Of a stretch of DNA of 64,000 nt, positions 8,187 to 19,424 are shown in pieces (within the stretch, counting starts at the first letter, position 1; every line of letters begins with the position of its first letter). Source of the stretch: Methylicorpusculum oleiharenae (GTDB lineage: Bacteria > Pseudomonadota > Gammaproteobacteria > Methylococcales > Methylomonadaceae); assembly GCF_009828925.2 (NCBI RefSeq), contig NZ_WUTY02000001.1, forward strand, positions 3,316,492 to 3,380,491, in the 5' to 3' direction. Below the pieces are notes generated by a model. The model did not search any database, was not told where the DNA came from, and saw only the letters and a list, made by a program, of their open reading frames with translations. The position numbers and the translations under genes were made by a program.

Positions 8187-9305
8187 ATGGCCTTAAGTGC
8201 TCAGCAATGGCTGGTAAAAATAAACGAATTGCCGGTGACTGAAACGACAAAAATCATGAATGTCTGCGGGGGTCATGAGCGCACAATTGCTTTGTCAGGG
8301 CTTCGCAGCGTGCTGCCGGAATGGATAGAGCTGATACCCGGGCCGGGGTGTCCAGTTTGTGTCTGTCCCGAGGAAGATATTTATCAAGCTATACAGCTTT
8401 CGCTAGAGAAAAATATCATCCTGGCCGCCTTCGGCGACATGCTCAGGGTGCCTGTCAATGCGGGTAAACAGGCTATTCGTACCTTATCGCAGGCTAAAGC
8501 TACCGGTGCGGATATTCGAGCGATTGCCAGTCCTATCGAGACGTTGATGATTGCAAAAGAGAATCCCGGGCAAACCGTCGTATTTTTTGCGGCGGGGTTT
8601 GAAACTACATTCGCGCCTGTGGCCGCAATGCTGGCAGAAGGCGCGCCTGGAAATCTGCTGATTTTGAGCAGCGGTCGTCTGACATGGCCGGCAGTGGCTT
8701 TGTTGCTGGATTCAGAGCAGCCGAATTTCGATGCGCTGATCGCGCCAGGGCATGTGGCGACGGTGATGGGTCCCGAACAATGGCAGTTTGTCGTTTCGCG
8801 CCATCAGCTTCCTGTTGCGATTGCCGGTTTTACTCCGGACAGTTTACTGGCAGCCATTTACTCGGTGCTGCGGCAGCGCATGGATAACCATTTGTTCGTC
8901 GATAATTGTTATGAACAAGTGGTCAAACCCGGAGGTAATCGCCGTGCTCAACAGTTTCTGTCTCAAGTTTTTGAGGTGTCCGATGCACCGTGGCGGGGTA
9001 TCGGTACGATTCCTCATTCTGGATATACCTTACAAGCGCATTTTGCCCACCATGATGTTCAGCTGCATTTTGGGTCTTTCCGGGAAGACGCGCGCCGTCA
9101 TGTCGGCGAAATGCCGCCCGGTTGCGATTGCGCGCGCGTCGTTATGGGAAAGATCAAGCCGGTTGACTGTAAATTGTATGGCCGTTTGTGTGTGCCGAGT
9201 CAACCGGTAGGGCCTTGTATGGTTTCTGATGAAGGTGCCTGCCGGATTTGGTGGAGTGCCGGTATAAAACCTGATGTTGGTCTAAAAAGCGCTGAACTGA
9301 CTTAA
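8187..9305 (+). CDS. hypD: Hydrogenase maturation protein HypD
   Basis: This 372-residue protein is the 4Fe-4S scaffold on which, with HypC, the Fe(CN)2CO group is built. Conserved motifs are CGGHE at 27-31, GPGCPVC at 52-58, FAAGFETT, and C-terminal PPGCDCARVVMGKIKP. The start has a GAGAGAG ribosome site. It is the last gene of the hypCABD cluster; hypF, which makes the carbamoyl group, is not in the window. Confidence 0.97.
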   Translation: MALSAQQWLVKINELPVTETTKIMNVCGGHERTIALSGLRSVLPEWIELIPGPGCPVCVCPEEDIYQAIQLSLEKNIILAAFGDMLRVPVNAGKQAIRTLSQAKATGADIRAIASPIETLMIAKENPGQTVVFFAAGFETTFAPVAAMLAEGAPGNLLILSSGRLTWPAVALLLDSEQPNFDALIAPGHVATVMGPEQWQFVVSRHQLPVAIAGFTPDSLLAAIYSVLRQRMDNHLFVDNCYEQVVKPGGNRRAQQFLSQVFEVSDAPWRGIGTIPHSGYTLQAHFAHHDVQLHFGSFREDARRHVGEMPPGCDCARVVMGKIKPVDCKLYGRLCVPSQPVGPCMVSDEGACRIWWSAGIKPDVGLKSAELT

Positions 9306-9542
9306 AAGTTGTGCAAGTTGCGTCTGGATTCAACCGGAATACGCTTGGGATTTTAGATGTAATTGATAGAAATGAAACGTCATAACTCAAGATGGGTTTT
9401 CATTTGCATGCCTTGGTAATTTGAAATAAGGAAAATTCAAGTTAAAAAACCTGTTAAATTAGGTTAGACTTAATGCCAAGTGTTGGTACAGTGCATAATT
9501 GATCCTATACTGAACTCAATAGTAATAATAAGGAGAAATTGG

Positions 9543-9782
9543 ATGTCGAAAGGGCAAAATTTACAGGATAATTTTTTAAATACTCTCAGAAAAGAACACA
9601 CCCCCGTTTCCATTTTTTTAGTTAATGGTATTAAACTGCAAGGGCGTGTTGATTCATTTGATCAGTATGTGATTATGCTTAAGAATACTGTCAGTCAGAT
9701 GGTCTATAAGCATGCGATATCAACGATTGTACCGGGCAAACCTGTCAAACTTAGCCGCGAAAACGAAATCATTGAAGATTAA
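9543..9782 (+). CDS. hfq: RNA chaperone Hfq
   Basis: This 79-residue protein forms the Sm-like hexamer that pairs small RNAs with mRNAs. The start at 9543 follows AAGGAG at a normal distance and gives [18 protein letters not shown], the standard N-terminus. The Sm1 motif ([19 protein letters not shown]) and the Sm2 segment [11 protein letters not shown] are intact. It is followed by hflX after 29 bases. The usual upstream miaA is not adjacent here; hypD is. Confidence 0.98.
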   Translation: MSKGQNLQDNFLNTLRKEHTPVSIFLVNGIKLQGRVDSFDQYVIMLKNTVSQMVYKHAISTIVPGKPVKLSRENEIIED

Positions 9783-9811
9783 ACTATTATCAAACTTCTC
9801 GGAGCGCTTAA

Positions 9812-11074
9812 TTGTTTGAGCGTCCTCAATCGGGTGAGCGGGCCGTGCTCGTTCACCTAACACTACAAGCCAATCAAGAAGACTTATCGGAACTGCGGGA
9901 ACTGGCCAAATCAGCGGGTGCTGAGCCTGTTTGCGTAGTGGTAGGCAACCGGCGAAGCCCCGATTCGAAATATTTTGTTGGAACCGGCAAACTGGAAGAA
10001 ATCAGACAGGCTGTAGAAGAGCATTCTGCCGACTTGGTGTTGTTCAATCACTCGCTTTCTCCCAGCCAGGAGCGCAATGTTGAAAAAGCGCTCAATGTCA
10101 GGGTGGTGGACAGAAATGGGCTTATCCTGGATATTTTTGCGCAGCGCGCGCAGACTTTCGAGGGTAAATTGCAAGTTGAGCTGGCGCAATTGCGGCATTT
10201 GTCGACGCGATTGGTTCGCGGTTGGACCCATCTTGAAAGGCAGAAAGGCGGCATTGGTCTGAGAGGGCCGGGTGAAACTCAGTTGGAAACCGATAGAAGG
10301 CTTTTGGGTGTAAGGATAAAACAAATCCAGGCCCGCCTTGAGAAAGTTAAAAAGCAGCGTCATCAAGGACGCCTGAAACGAAAAAAAGCCGAGATTTCTT
10401 CAGTTTCGCTAGTCGGTTATACCAATGCCGGTAAATCTACCCTATTCAATGCCCTAACGGGCGCTAATGCCTATGCGGCCGATCAGTTATTTGCGACGCT
10501 GGATCCTACTTTACGCAATTGTTTGCTCCCGAATAATACTGAAATCGTTTTGGCCGACACGGTAGGGTTTATCCGTCATTTGCCGCATGAACTGGTTGCA
10601 GCCTTCCGATCTACGCTGCAGGAAGCCAGTGAGGCGGATTTATTGTTACATGTCATTGATGCCAACGCAGAAGACAGGGATGACACAATTTTTCAAGTCA
10701 ATCAGGTGTTAACCGATATTGATGCTTACCAGATAAGACAGTTGCAGATATTTAACAAAATAGATCTACTTCCTGATGTAAAGCCCCATGTCGATAGGGA
10801 CGATACGGGCAACGCGGTCAGAATCTGGCTGTCTGCTCAGACGGGCGAAGGCTTGGATTTATTGCAAGAGGTTTTGGCCGAATCATTTACACCTTCTAAA
10901 ATCAGAAGGCATTGCCGGTTAAGGCCTGATCAGGCCGGCATTCGTGCCAAGTTGTTTGATTTTGCAAAAATCATCAATGAGCAATGCCAGGACGATGGCG
11001 GCTGGGATATTTGGATGGAAATCGATCAAAAAAAACTGGGCTTATTGAAAGATGTTGTTATGGAAGAATTTTAG
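9812..11074 (+). CDS. hflX: Ribosome-dissociating GTPase HflX
   Basis: This 420-residue GTPase binds the 50S subunit and rescues stalled or heat-damaged ribosomes. The likely start is TTG at 9812, preceded by CGGAG nine bases upstream. Motifs are an N-terminal glycine-rich GGIGLRGPGETQLETDRR, G1 GYTNAGKST, G3 DTVGFI and G4 NKID. It is in the classic hfq-hflX-hflK-hflC order, but 518 bases with a repeat separate it from hflK. Confidence 0.96.
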   Translation: MFERPQSGERAVLVHLTLQANQEDLSELRELAKSAGAEPVCVVVGNRRSPDSKYFVGTGKLEEIRQAVEEHSADLVLFNHSLSPSQERNVEKALNVRVVDRNGLILDIFAQRAQTFEGKLQVELAQLRHLSTRLVRGWTHLERQKGGIGLRGPGETQLETDRRLLGVRIKQIQARLEKVKKQRHQGRLKRKKAEISSVSLVGYTNAGKSTLFNALTGANAYAADQLFATLDPTLRNCLLPNNTEIVLADTVGFIRHLPHELVAAFRSTLQEASEADLLLHVIDANAEDRDDTIFQVNQVLTDIDAYQIRQLQIFNKIDLLPDVKPHVDRDDTGNAVRIWLSAQTGEGLDLLQEVLAESFTPSKIRRHCRLRPDQAGIRAKLFDFAKIINEQCQDDGGWDIWMEIDQKKLGLLKDVVMEEF

Positions 11075-11146
11075 TACCTTTTTTAAGGAGCCAGAGTAGT
11101 AATAATTTTTCTAAATACTCTGAAACCAGCCAATTAACTAATAACA

Positions 11147-11297
11147 CAACCACTTGCCTGCTTGGAGTTGAGGGTGTAGGTGATTGATTGAAAAAGCTTC
11201 TTCAACAGGGACGTATTCATGCGTCCGTTGAAATCAAGGCTCTACACCCAATAAAATGGGAGGGAGTGCGCAGATACCTAATAACCTAGTTTGAATG
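11147..11297 (+). repeat. Palindromic intergenic repeat family, copy 2 (hflX-hflK gap)
   Basis: The core at 11172-11249 opens with GGGTGTAGGTG and closes with CTACACCC. It matches copy 1 at 7175-7273 along its length but lacks about 21 internal bases. Flanks also match, including CTTGGA before and AGATAC and TAGTTTGAA after. The rest of the 518-base gap (11298-11592) is AT-rich, probably holding the hflK promoter; no gene is seen there. Confidence 0.8.
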
Positions 11298-11592
11298 TAA
11301 GTTTTTTATCCGAGATAATTGGCAATGACTTTTAATGCTGAACTATCGTGATAAGATAAGAAAGTTATTTAGAGTTTCATATTGTTGTTCTAGTCAGTAA
11401 TATGAAACCACTGATAGGGATAATCTTAATTTAAGAAAATATGACGAGTTGAAAAATTCTTTAACTTTCAAAAATTTTAGCTTGTTTCTATTAAGCATTA
11501 ATTTTTGTAAGTTATACGGATTGGTCTATCAAACCCCTCGCGTTAATGAGTCAAAATCATTTTAATTACTAAAATCCCAATGGAGCATATGT

Positions 11593-12774
11593 ATGTCCTG
11601 GAATGAACCTGGCGGCGGCGATAAAAAAGACCCTTGGAGTGGGCGCGGAAGTGAAAAAGGGCCTCCCGATCTGGATGAGGCAATCCGCTCATTACAAGAG
11701 AAATTAGGCGGTATTTTTGGCGGTGGCGGAAATAATGAGCCCGGATCGTCAATGAAGAGCATAGGCTATCTGGCGGCCGGCGCAGTTGTGCTCTGGGGTC
11801 TAAGCGGATTCTATATTGTCGACGAAGGTAATCATGGCGTGGTTACTCGTTTCGGTAAGTTCACTGACACGACACAAGCCGGTTTAAACTGGCATATGCC
11901 TGCGCCGATTGAGCAGGTGCAAATCGTCAATGTCAAGCAACAACGTTTCATCGAAGTGGGTTATAGAAGCGGAGGTGCGCAACAAACTTTAGGTTCTGTG
12001 CCCAGAGAAGCATTGATGCTGACCAAAGATGAAAATATTGTCGATGTCAGATTGGCGGTTCAGTATCAGGTTAAGGATGCCAAACAGTTTCTGTTTAATG
12101 TTGCCAACCCTTCTGAAACACTGAAACAAGTCACTGAATCCGCTGAAAGAGGTGTTATCGGTTCCAGCAACATGGACTTCGTTTTAACAGAAGGCCGCAG
12201 CGAAATTGTTGCTCAAATCGGTAAAGAAATACAAGAAGTCATGGATGCCTATCAGTCCGGAATCCAGATTACCAGTGTCAACTTGCAAGATGCCCAGCCA
12301 CCCGAACCGGTACAAGGCGCATTTGAAGACGCTATCAAGGCTCGAGAAGATCAGCAGCGTTTGATCAACGAAGCTCAAGCTTATTCGAACGATGTAGTGC
12401 CCAAAGCACGTGGTGCTGCTGCCAGAAAATCTCAGGAAGCGGAAGGTTATAAAGAACAGGTCATTGCTCAGGCAGAAGGTGAAGCAACCCGTTTTACCAA
12501 TCTGCTGGTGGAATACAAGAAAGCACCTGATATTACTCGCAGAAGACTTTATATCGAGACGATTGAAAGCGTTCTGAGTAAAACCAATACGGTAATGATC
12601 GATGTCAAAGGCGGAAATAATTTACTTTATTTGCCTATTGATAAACTGGCAAAACAACCGGTGCCTAACGTTGAGACTATCAACTTACCTCAGCCTAGCT
12701 TAAGTCAGCCGCAACCAGTCGAGAATATTCAGCGAGGCGCAGTGCGTGGCCGTGACGTAAGAGGTCGTCAATGA
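11593..12774 (+). CDS. hflK: FtsH protease regulator HflK (SPFH domain)
   Basis: This 393-residue inner-membrane protein has a glycine-rich cytoplasmic N-terminus (residues 1-55), one membrane helix (about 57-78), and a band-7/SPFH domain facing the periplasm. With HflC it forms the large cage around FtsH that controls membrane-protein degradation. The end overlaps hflC by four bases (ATGA), showing coupling. Confidence 0.97.
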   Translation: MSWNEPGGGDKKDPWSGRGSEKGPPDLDEAIRSLQEKLGGIFGGGGNNEPGSSMKSIGYLAAGAVVLWGLSGFYIVDEGNHGVVTRFGKFTDTTQAGLNWHMPAPIEQVQIVNVKQQRFIEVGYRSGGAQQTLGSVPREALMLTKDENIVDVRLAVQYQVKDAKQFLFNVANPSETLKQVTESAERGVIGSSNMDFVLTEGRSEIVAQIGKEIQEVMDAYQSGIQITSVNLQDAQPPEPVQGAFEDAIKAREDQQRLINEAQAYSNDVVPKARGAAARKSQEAEGYKEQVIAQAEGEATRFTNLLVEYKKAPDITRRRLYIETIESVLSKTNTVMIDVKGGNNLLYLPIDKLAKQPVPNVETINLPQPSLSQPQPVENIQRGAVRGRDVRGRQ

Positions 12775-13628
12775 TGCAAAATAAAATTTTAATAGGAATA
12801 GCAGCGGTTTTATTTCTAGGCATAATGTGTATCTTTACTGTCTCGGAAACCGAAAAAGCAATCAAATTTCAATTAGGTGAAATAGTAAAAGACGATTACG
12901 AGCCGGGTCTTTACTTCAAATTGCCTGTTGTTAACAACGTCAAAAAGTTTGATAGCCGGATTCAGACCATGGACAGTAAGCCGGAGCGTTTTTTAACGGC
13001 TGAAAAGAAAAACGTGATCGTTGACTCTTTCGTCAAATGGCGGATCGGAGACGTAAAAACGTTCTATACAGTTGTTGCCGGTGATATTAACCAGGCGAAT
13101 CTTCGTCTCGATCAAATCATCAAAGATGCTTTCAGAAGCGAATTCAGTAAGCGTGATATCAAGCAACTGGTTTCGACCGACCGGAAGATCATCCGCGATA
13201 TTTTGATAGCGAAGTCTAGAGAAGTCGCAGCAAATCTTGGTCTGGAAATCATTGATGTGCAGGTTAAACGTATTGATTTACCTAGCGAAGTCAGCAGTTC
13301 GGTTTACCTGAGAATGGAAGCGGAGCGTGAACGAGTAGCTCGTGAATTCCGGTCTCAAGGTTCGGAAGCGGCTGAGCGTATTCGAGCCGATGCAGACAGG
13401 CAACGTGTAGTTACTCTGGCTAATGCATACAAAGAAGCTGAAAAGTTACGCGGTGAAGGTGATGCGCGTTCGGCAGAGATTTACGCCAAGGCTTACACAG
13501 AAGATCCTGAGTTTTATTCGTTTTACAGAAGCTTGAATGCTTACCGTGAAACATTCAATAAACCGGATCAAATGCTGGTGATAGATCCTGAGTCCGATTT
13601 TTTCAGGTATTTTAAATCACAAAAGTAA
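12771..13628 (+). CDS. hflC: FtsH protease regulator HflC (SPFH domain)
   Basis: This 285-residue partner of HflK has an N-terminal signal-anchor (residues 5-22), a band-7 domain, and a C-terminal coiled coil rich in EAERERVAREFR and RIRADADRQR. The start overlaps the hflK stop; a second ATG lies in the next codon. A terminator-like hairpin follows before hisZ. Confidence 0.97.
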   Translation: MMQNKILIGIAAVLFLGIMCIFTVSETEKAIKFQLGEIVKDDYEPGLYFKLPVVNNVKKFDSRIQTMDSKPERFLTAEKKNVIVDSFVKWRIGDVKTFYTVVAGDINQANLRLDQIIKDAFRSEFSKRDIKQLVSTDRKIIRDILIAKSREVAANLGLEIIDVQVKRIDLPSEVSSSVYLRMEAERERVAREFRSQGSEAAERIRADADRQRVVTLANAYKEAEKLRGEGDARSAEIYAKAYTEDPEFYSFYRSLNAYRETFNKPDQMLVIDPESDFFRYFKSQK

Positions 13629-13676
13629 ATCACTGACATCGGCGTTCTCAACGCTGAGATTGTTTCAATAAAAATG

Positions 13677-13711
13677 AACGCTCCGTTTTTAACGGGGCGT
13701 TTTGTTTGAGT
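13677..13711 (+). terminator. Rho-independent terminator after hflC
   Basis: A hairpin with arms AACGCTCCGT and ACGGGGCGTT around a TTTTTA loop is followed by TTTGTTT. It lies 48 bases after the hflC stop and just upstream of hisZ. Confidence 0.75.
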
Positions 13712-13727
13712 AGACCCATAAAAAAAC

Positions 13728-16218
<2,491 letters not shown>

Positions 16219-16234
16219 ACAAAATATACCCATC

Positions 16235-16380
16235 GTAGATCGAAATTCGGCACCGGGGTGTCCGTCAAAGGACGCCGTAAATACATCCATGTAGGCTCTA
16301 TGCCAGCATCCATGCTGGCAAAGCCTTTGCCGAACAACCCGATGCCTCCTTAGGCACTGCCGAAATTTGAAGTGCGAAAG
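16235..16380 (+). repeat. Inverted-repeat intergenic element after purA
   Basis: The outer ends CGAAATTCGGCA (from 16240) and TGCCGAAATTTG (to about 16371) are near-perfect inverted repeats. Inside are smaller hairpins, GTCCGTCAAAGGAC and GCCAGCATCCATGCTGGC. It could form a multi-branched RNA or act as a purA terminator. The pattern resembles a MITE or complex REP element. Confidence 0.7.
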
Positions 16381-16517
16381 GTATAAAACCAAAAGCTTCA
16401 GGTTAAAACGCAGTTTGAGGTTGTCTCTGACTGCGTTAAGCTTTACATAAAACGGTAATGCATGGTTAAATCGAACTGCGTGAATAACGCATTCGTTTAC
16501 ACTTCTTCGGAGGCATT

Positions 16518-16610
16518 ATGAAACCTGATATTGATGACGATAAATTTGTTGTCTATTTTGCAGTTGGGTTTATTCTGGCTGGTATTGCTGTTATGTCGCT
16601 TGTATCCTGA
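16518..16610 (+). CDS. Small single-span membrane protein (30 residues)
   Basis: An ATG at 16518 with a well-placed CGGAGG ribosome site opens a 30-residue frame: an acidic start MKPDIDDDK, then a hydrophobic helix of about 19 residues, ending in VS. No family is recognised. The good ribosome site and protein-like layout support it as a real small gene, although a frame this short can arise by chance. Confidence 0.5.
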   Translation: MKPDIDDDKFVVYFAVGFILAGIAVMSLVS

Positions 16611-16684
16611 TTAACGCTAGACGCTATCAATTAGACAACCGGGTTAGATCGGTTTTTTGTTTGAACCGCTAATCCGGTTTTTAA

Positions 16685-17536
16685 TTATGAAGTCAAAGCC
16701 TTTGTTTCGAATAAATGCCAGACCGGTGTAACAAAGTCAGGCATAGGGTTTAAACGACCCAATTCCACCCAGATATTCTTGGGATTATGAAAATCAGAAC
16801 CTGCCGATCCTGCCAAGTCAAATTGTTTGGCATAGCGCGCTAAAGTATTGATTTCGTCCGGGTTGTTTCTTCCTGACACCACCTCTATTGATAATCCCCC
16901 CATTTCCTTAAAATCTATCAGAAGACGCCTCATCCATGACCCGCTTAATTTGTACCGCATAGGGTGCGCCAGAACAGCAATACCACCTGATGCGGTAATC
17001 CAGTTAACGACTTCTTCCAAACCAGGCCATTGTGTAGAAACATAACCGGGTTTGCCATCACCCAGATAATTATCAAATGCGCCTTGCAAGGTGTCTACAT
17101 AACCTTGAGACAGCAAAAATTCTGCAAAATGAGTACGCGTGATCATGCCGTCTCCCGCGGCTTTTTTTACAGATTCGAATGCACCGGGAATCCGCTTTTT
17201 TTCAAGCTTGATGGAAATTTTTTCAGCGCGTTCATTACGAATCGTTTGTATCGCGTGAGATCCTTCAGCTACCAAAGGATGGGAGGGGTCCAGGTTCAAG
17301 CCGACGATATGCAGGCAATGCGACTGCCATGTCGTTGAAAACTCGATACCGGTAATCAGATTGATGCCCTCCATTTCTGCAGCACGTTGAGCCTCAGCAA
17401 CGCCAGCCACCGTATCATGATCGGTTAATGCCAGGTGAGTGACACCGTATTGCTTGGCACGGCTGACTAAATCCCGGGGTGATAACGCGCCATCCGATGC
17501 GGTTGAATGACAGTGAAGATCGTATATCTCAGTCAT
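16685..17536 (-). CDS. rnm: PHP-domain 5'-3' exoribonuclease (RNase AM / YciV type)
   Basis: This 283-residue PHP phosphoesterase has the metal-binding start DLHCHSTASDG, then LTDHDTV, a GIEFS segment, AHPMRY, and C-terminal GSDFHNP. These place it with RNase AM (YciV, formerly TrpH), which trims the 5' ends of rRNAs and degrades short RNAs. It begins three bases after the ABC exporter stop, so the two are cotranscribed. The symbol is by family resemblance. Confidence 0.85.
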   Translation of the reverse strand: MTEIYDLHCHSTASDGALSPRDLVSRAKQYGVTHLALTDHDTVAGVAEAQRAAEMEGINLITGIEFSTTWQSHCLHIVGLNLDPSHPLVAEGSHAIQTIRNERAEKISIKLEKKRIPGAFESVKKAAGDGMITRTHFAEFLLSQGYVDTLQGAFDNYLGDGKPGYVSTQWPGLEEVVNWITASGGIAVLAHPMRYKLSGSWMRRLLIDFKEMGGLSIEVVSGRNNPDEINTLARYAKQFDLAGSAGSDFHNPKNIWVELGRLNPMPDFVTPVWHLFETKALTS

Positions 17537-17538
17537 GA

Positions 17539-19341
17539 TTACTGGTACTCGCCATAAAGTTTTGCATAAAGGCCTTTTTGTTGAATAAGGGTGTCATGCC
17601 GTCCCTGTTCACATACGGTGCCTTCTTCAAACACATAAACATGATCGGCCTGCTTAACCGCGCTTAAACGGTGAGCAATAATAATCGTTGTGCGATTTTT
17701 TAAAAAATCATTCAACGCGTGATGAACCTGATACTCGGTTGCCGAATCCAGGGCCGATGTGGCCTCATCCAGAATCACGACTTTAGGATCTGCCGTAACC
17801 ATTCTCGCGATAGCCATGCGTTGTCGTTGTCCGCCGGAAAGCCTCATGCCGTGTCGTCCGATGACAGTATCCAAACCCAAAGGAAGATCGCTAACGGTGT
17901 CTTTCAGTTGAGCTATCTGCAAGGCTTGCCAGAGAACAGAATCATCTTCAGGTTTACCCATTGTCAGGTTGGCGCGAATGGTATCGTTAAAAAGAATGGG
18001 GTGTTGCAAAACAGTGACAACATGCTCTCTGACCACTTCCAGGCCAATCTGTTCAATGGGAATGTTGTCGTAGTAAATGGTTCCGGCACTGGGGCTGTAA
18101 AGTCCTATCAGCGTTTGCACCAAAGTCGATTTGCCGCCGCCGCTTGCGCCAACCAAGGCAACTTTTTCTCCGGCTTTGATGGTCAGATTGATATTGTTCA
18201 GAATGGGTTCGTCGGTGTAACTGAAATGAAGGTTTTCAACACGGATGGAAACGCTTTTTTTGTTTTTAAAAGGATTATTGAGGTGCGGGTATTGCGGTTC
18301 CTGTTGTAATTTTGTCAAACGGTTTATCCGAGCCAGTGCGGCTTTGGCGGCAAAATAGGCATATTGGATACCCAGCACCTCTTGAACAGGGGCCATCATA
18401 AACCACAAGTAGCCGAATACAGCGAGCATCTCGCCTATGCTCAGGTCAGAATAGAAAACCATCAGCATGGCCGTCGCTCTAAAAACATCAAATCCAAACA
18501 GGAAGACAAGAAAACTCAAGCGGGATGCGGCATCACTTTTCCAGGCAAAAGCGCCGGATTGCTCTTTGACAGTTCTTGCGGCATCGACCAATAATTGACA
18601 ATAATGGCGTTCCCGGTTGCTCGCCCTGATTTGATGAATCGCTTCCAGCGTTTCTGTAAGTGCTTGCTGGAAAATTTCATACGCGGAATTTTCCCTATTT
18701 TTCAAATCCTTTACCCGGCTGCCAACCGTTCGAGTGAAGTAAATTACCAGGGGATTCAGCAATAAAATAAACAAGCCGAGCTGCCAGTGCATCCACAGCA
18801 AAATAACAGCAGTGCCCAGAATGGTTAGAATGGCGACCAAAAGCCGGCTGATGGTTGAGCCGATAAAATTGTCGATGGTATCAAGATCGGTAACCAGATG
18901 CGTGACTACCGAACCTGAGCCCAGGCTTTCATATTCCGCCATGGAGATCGTTTGCAAATGATTGATCAATCGATGGCGGATGCGAAAAACGATATCCTTG
19001 GAAATTAGGGTAAATTGCCTGGCCTGCACGATATTGAACGCAATCGATACGACGCGAAGTAATAAACTGGCAAACAACACGATTGAAATATAGACAACCG
19101 GCGTCTGCCAGTTGGCGGGTACCCAGTAATCAATGGTGTGAACGGTAATGCCGGGTTTTTTGAGTAATACCTCGTCGACCAGCAAAGGCATCAGCAAAGG
19201 AACCGGAACGCTGGCAATCGTTGCCAGAATCGCTATGATATGAGCGATGATCAGTTGTTTTTTGTGTTGTAAAGCAACACCAAAAAGGTAGTCCCACGTG
19301 TAAGTAAACGCTTTGGGAGGGTGGGAGGCTTTTGATTGCAC
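17539..19341 (-). CDS. ABC exporter, fused membrane and ATPase domains
   Basis: This 600-residue half-transporter has six membrane helices (about 35-330) and a C-terminal ATPase with Walker A GASGGGKST, signature LSGGQRQRMA, Walker B VVILDEATSALD and the H-loop histidine. It belongs to the MsbA/LmrA-type exporters and would act as a dimer. The substrate cannot be told. Notably the lpxK operon at 58 kb lacks the msbA often found there, so a lipid flippase role is possible but unproven. Confidence 0.85.
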   Translation of the reverse strand: MQSKASHPPKAFTYTWDYLFGVALQHKKQLIIAHIIAILATIASVPVPLLMPLLVDEVLLKKPGITVHTIDYWVPANWQTPVVYISIVLFASLLLRVVSIAFNIVQARQFTLISKDIVFRIRHRLINHLQTISMAEYESLGSGSVVTHLVTDLDTIDNFIGSTISRLLVAILTILGTAVILLWMHWQLGLFILLLNPLVIYFTRTVGSRVKDLKNRENSAYEIFQQALTETLEAIHQIRASNRERHYCQLLVDAARTVKEQSGAFAWKSDAASRLSFLVFLFGFDVFRATAMLMVFYSDLSIGEMLAVFGYLWFMMAPVQEVLGIQYAYFAAKAALARINRLTKLQQEPQYPHLNNPFKNKKSVSIRVENLHFSYTDEPILNNINLTIKAGEKVALVGASGGGKSTLVQTLIGLYSPSAGTIYYDNIPIEQIGLEVVREHVVTVLQHPILFNDTIRANLTMGKPEDDSVLWQALQIAQLKDTVSDLPLGLDTVIGRHGMRLSGGQRQRMAIARMVTADPKVVILDEATSALDSATEYQVHHALNDFLKNRTTIIIAHRLSAVKQADHVYVFEEGTVCEQGRHDTLIQQKGLYAKLYGEYQ

Positions 19342-19424
19342 CGTTGCTTTAACCTGTCATAAAAAGCCGATTATAGCGATGCGGCCCTTTTTTATAAACC
19401 CAATCTTAAAAGTAATAAGCCCTG

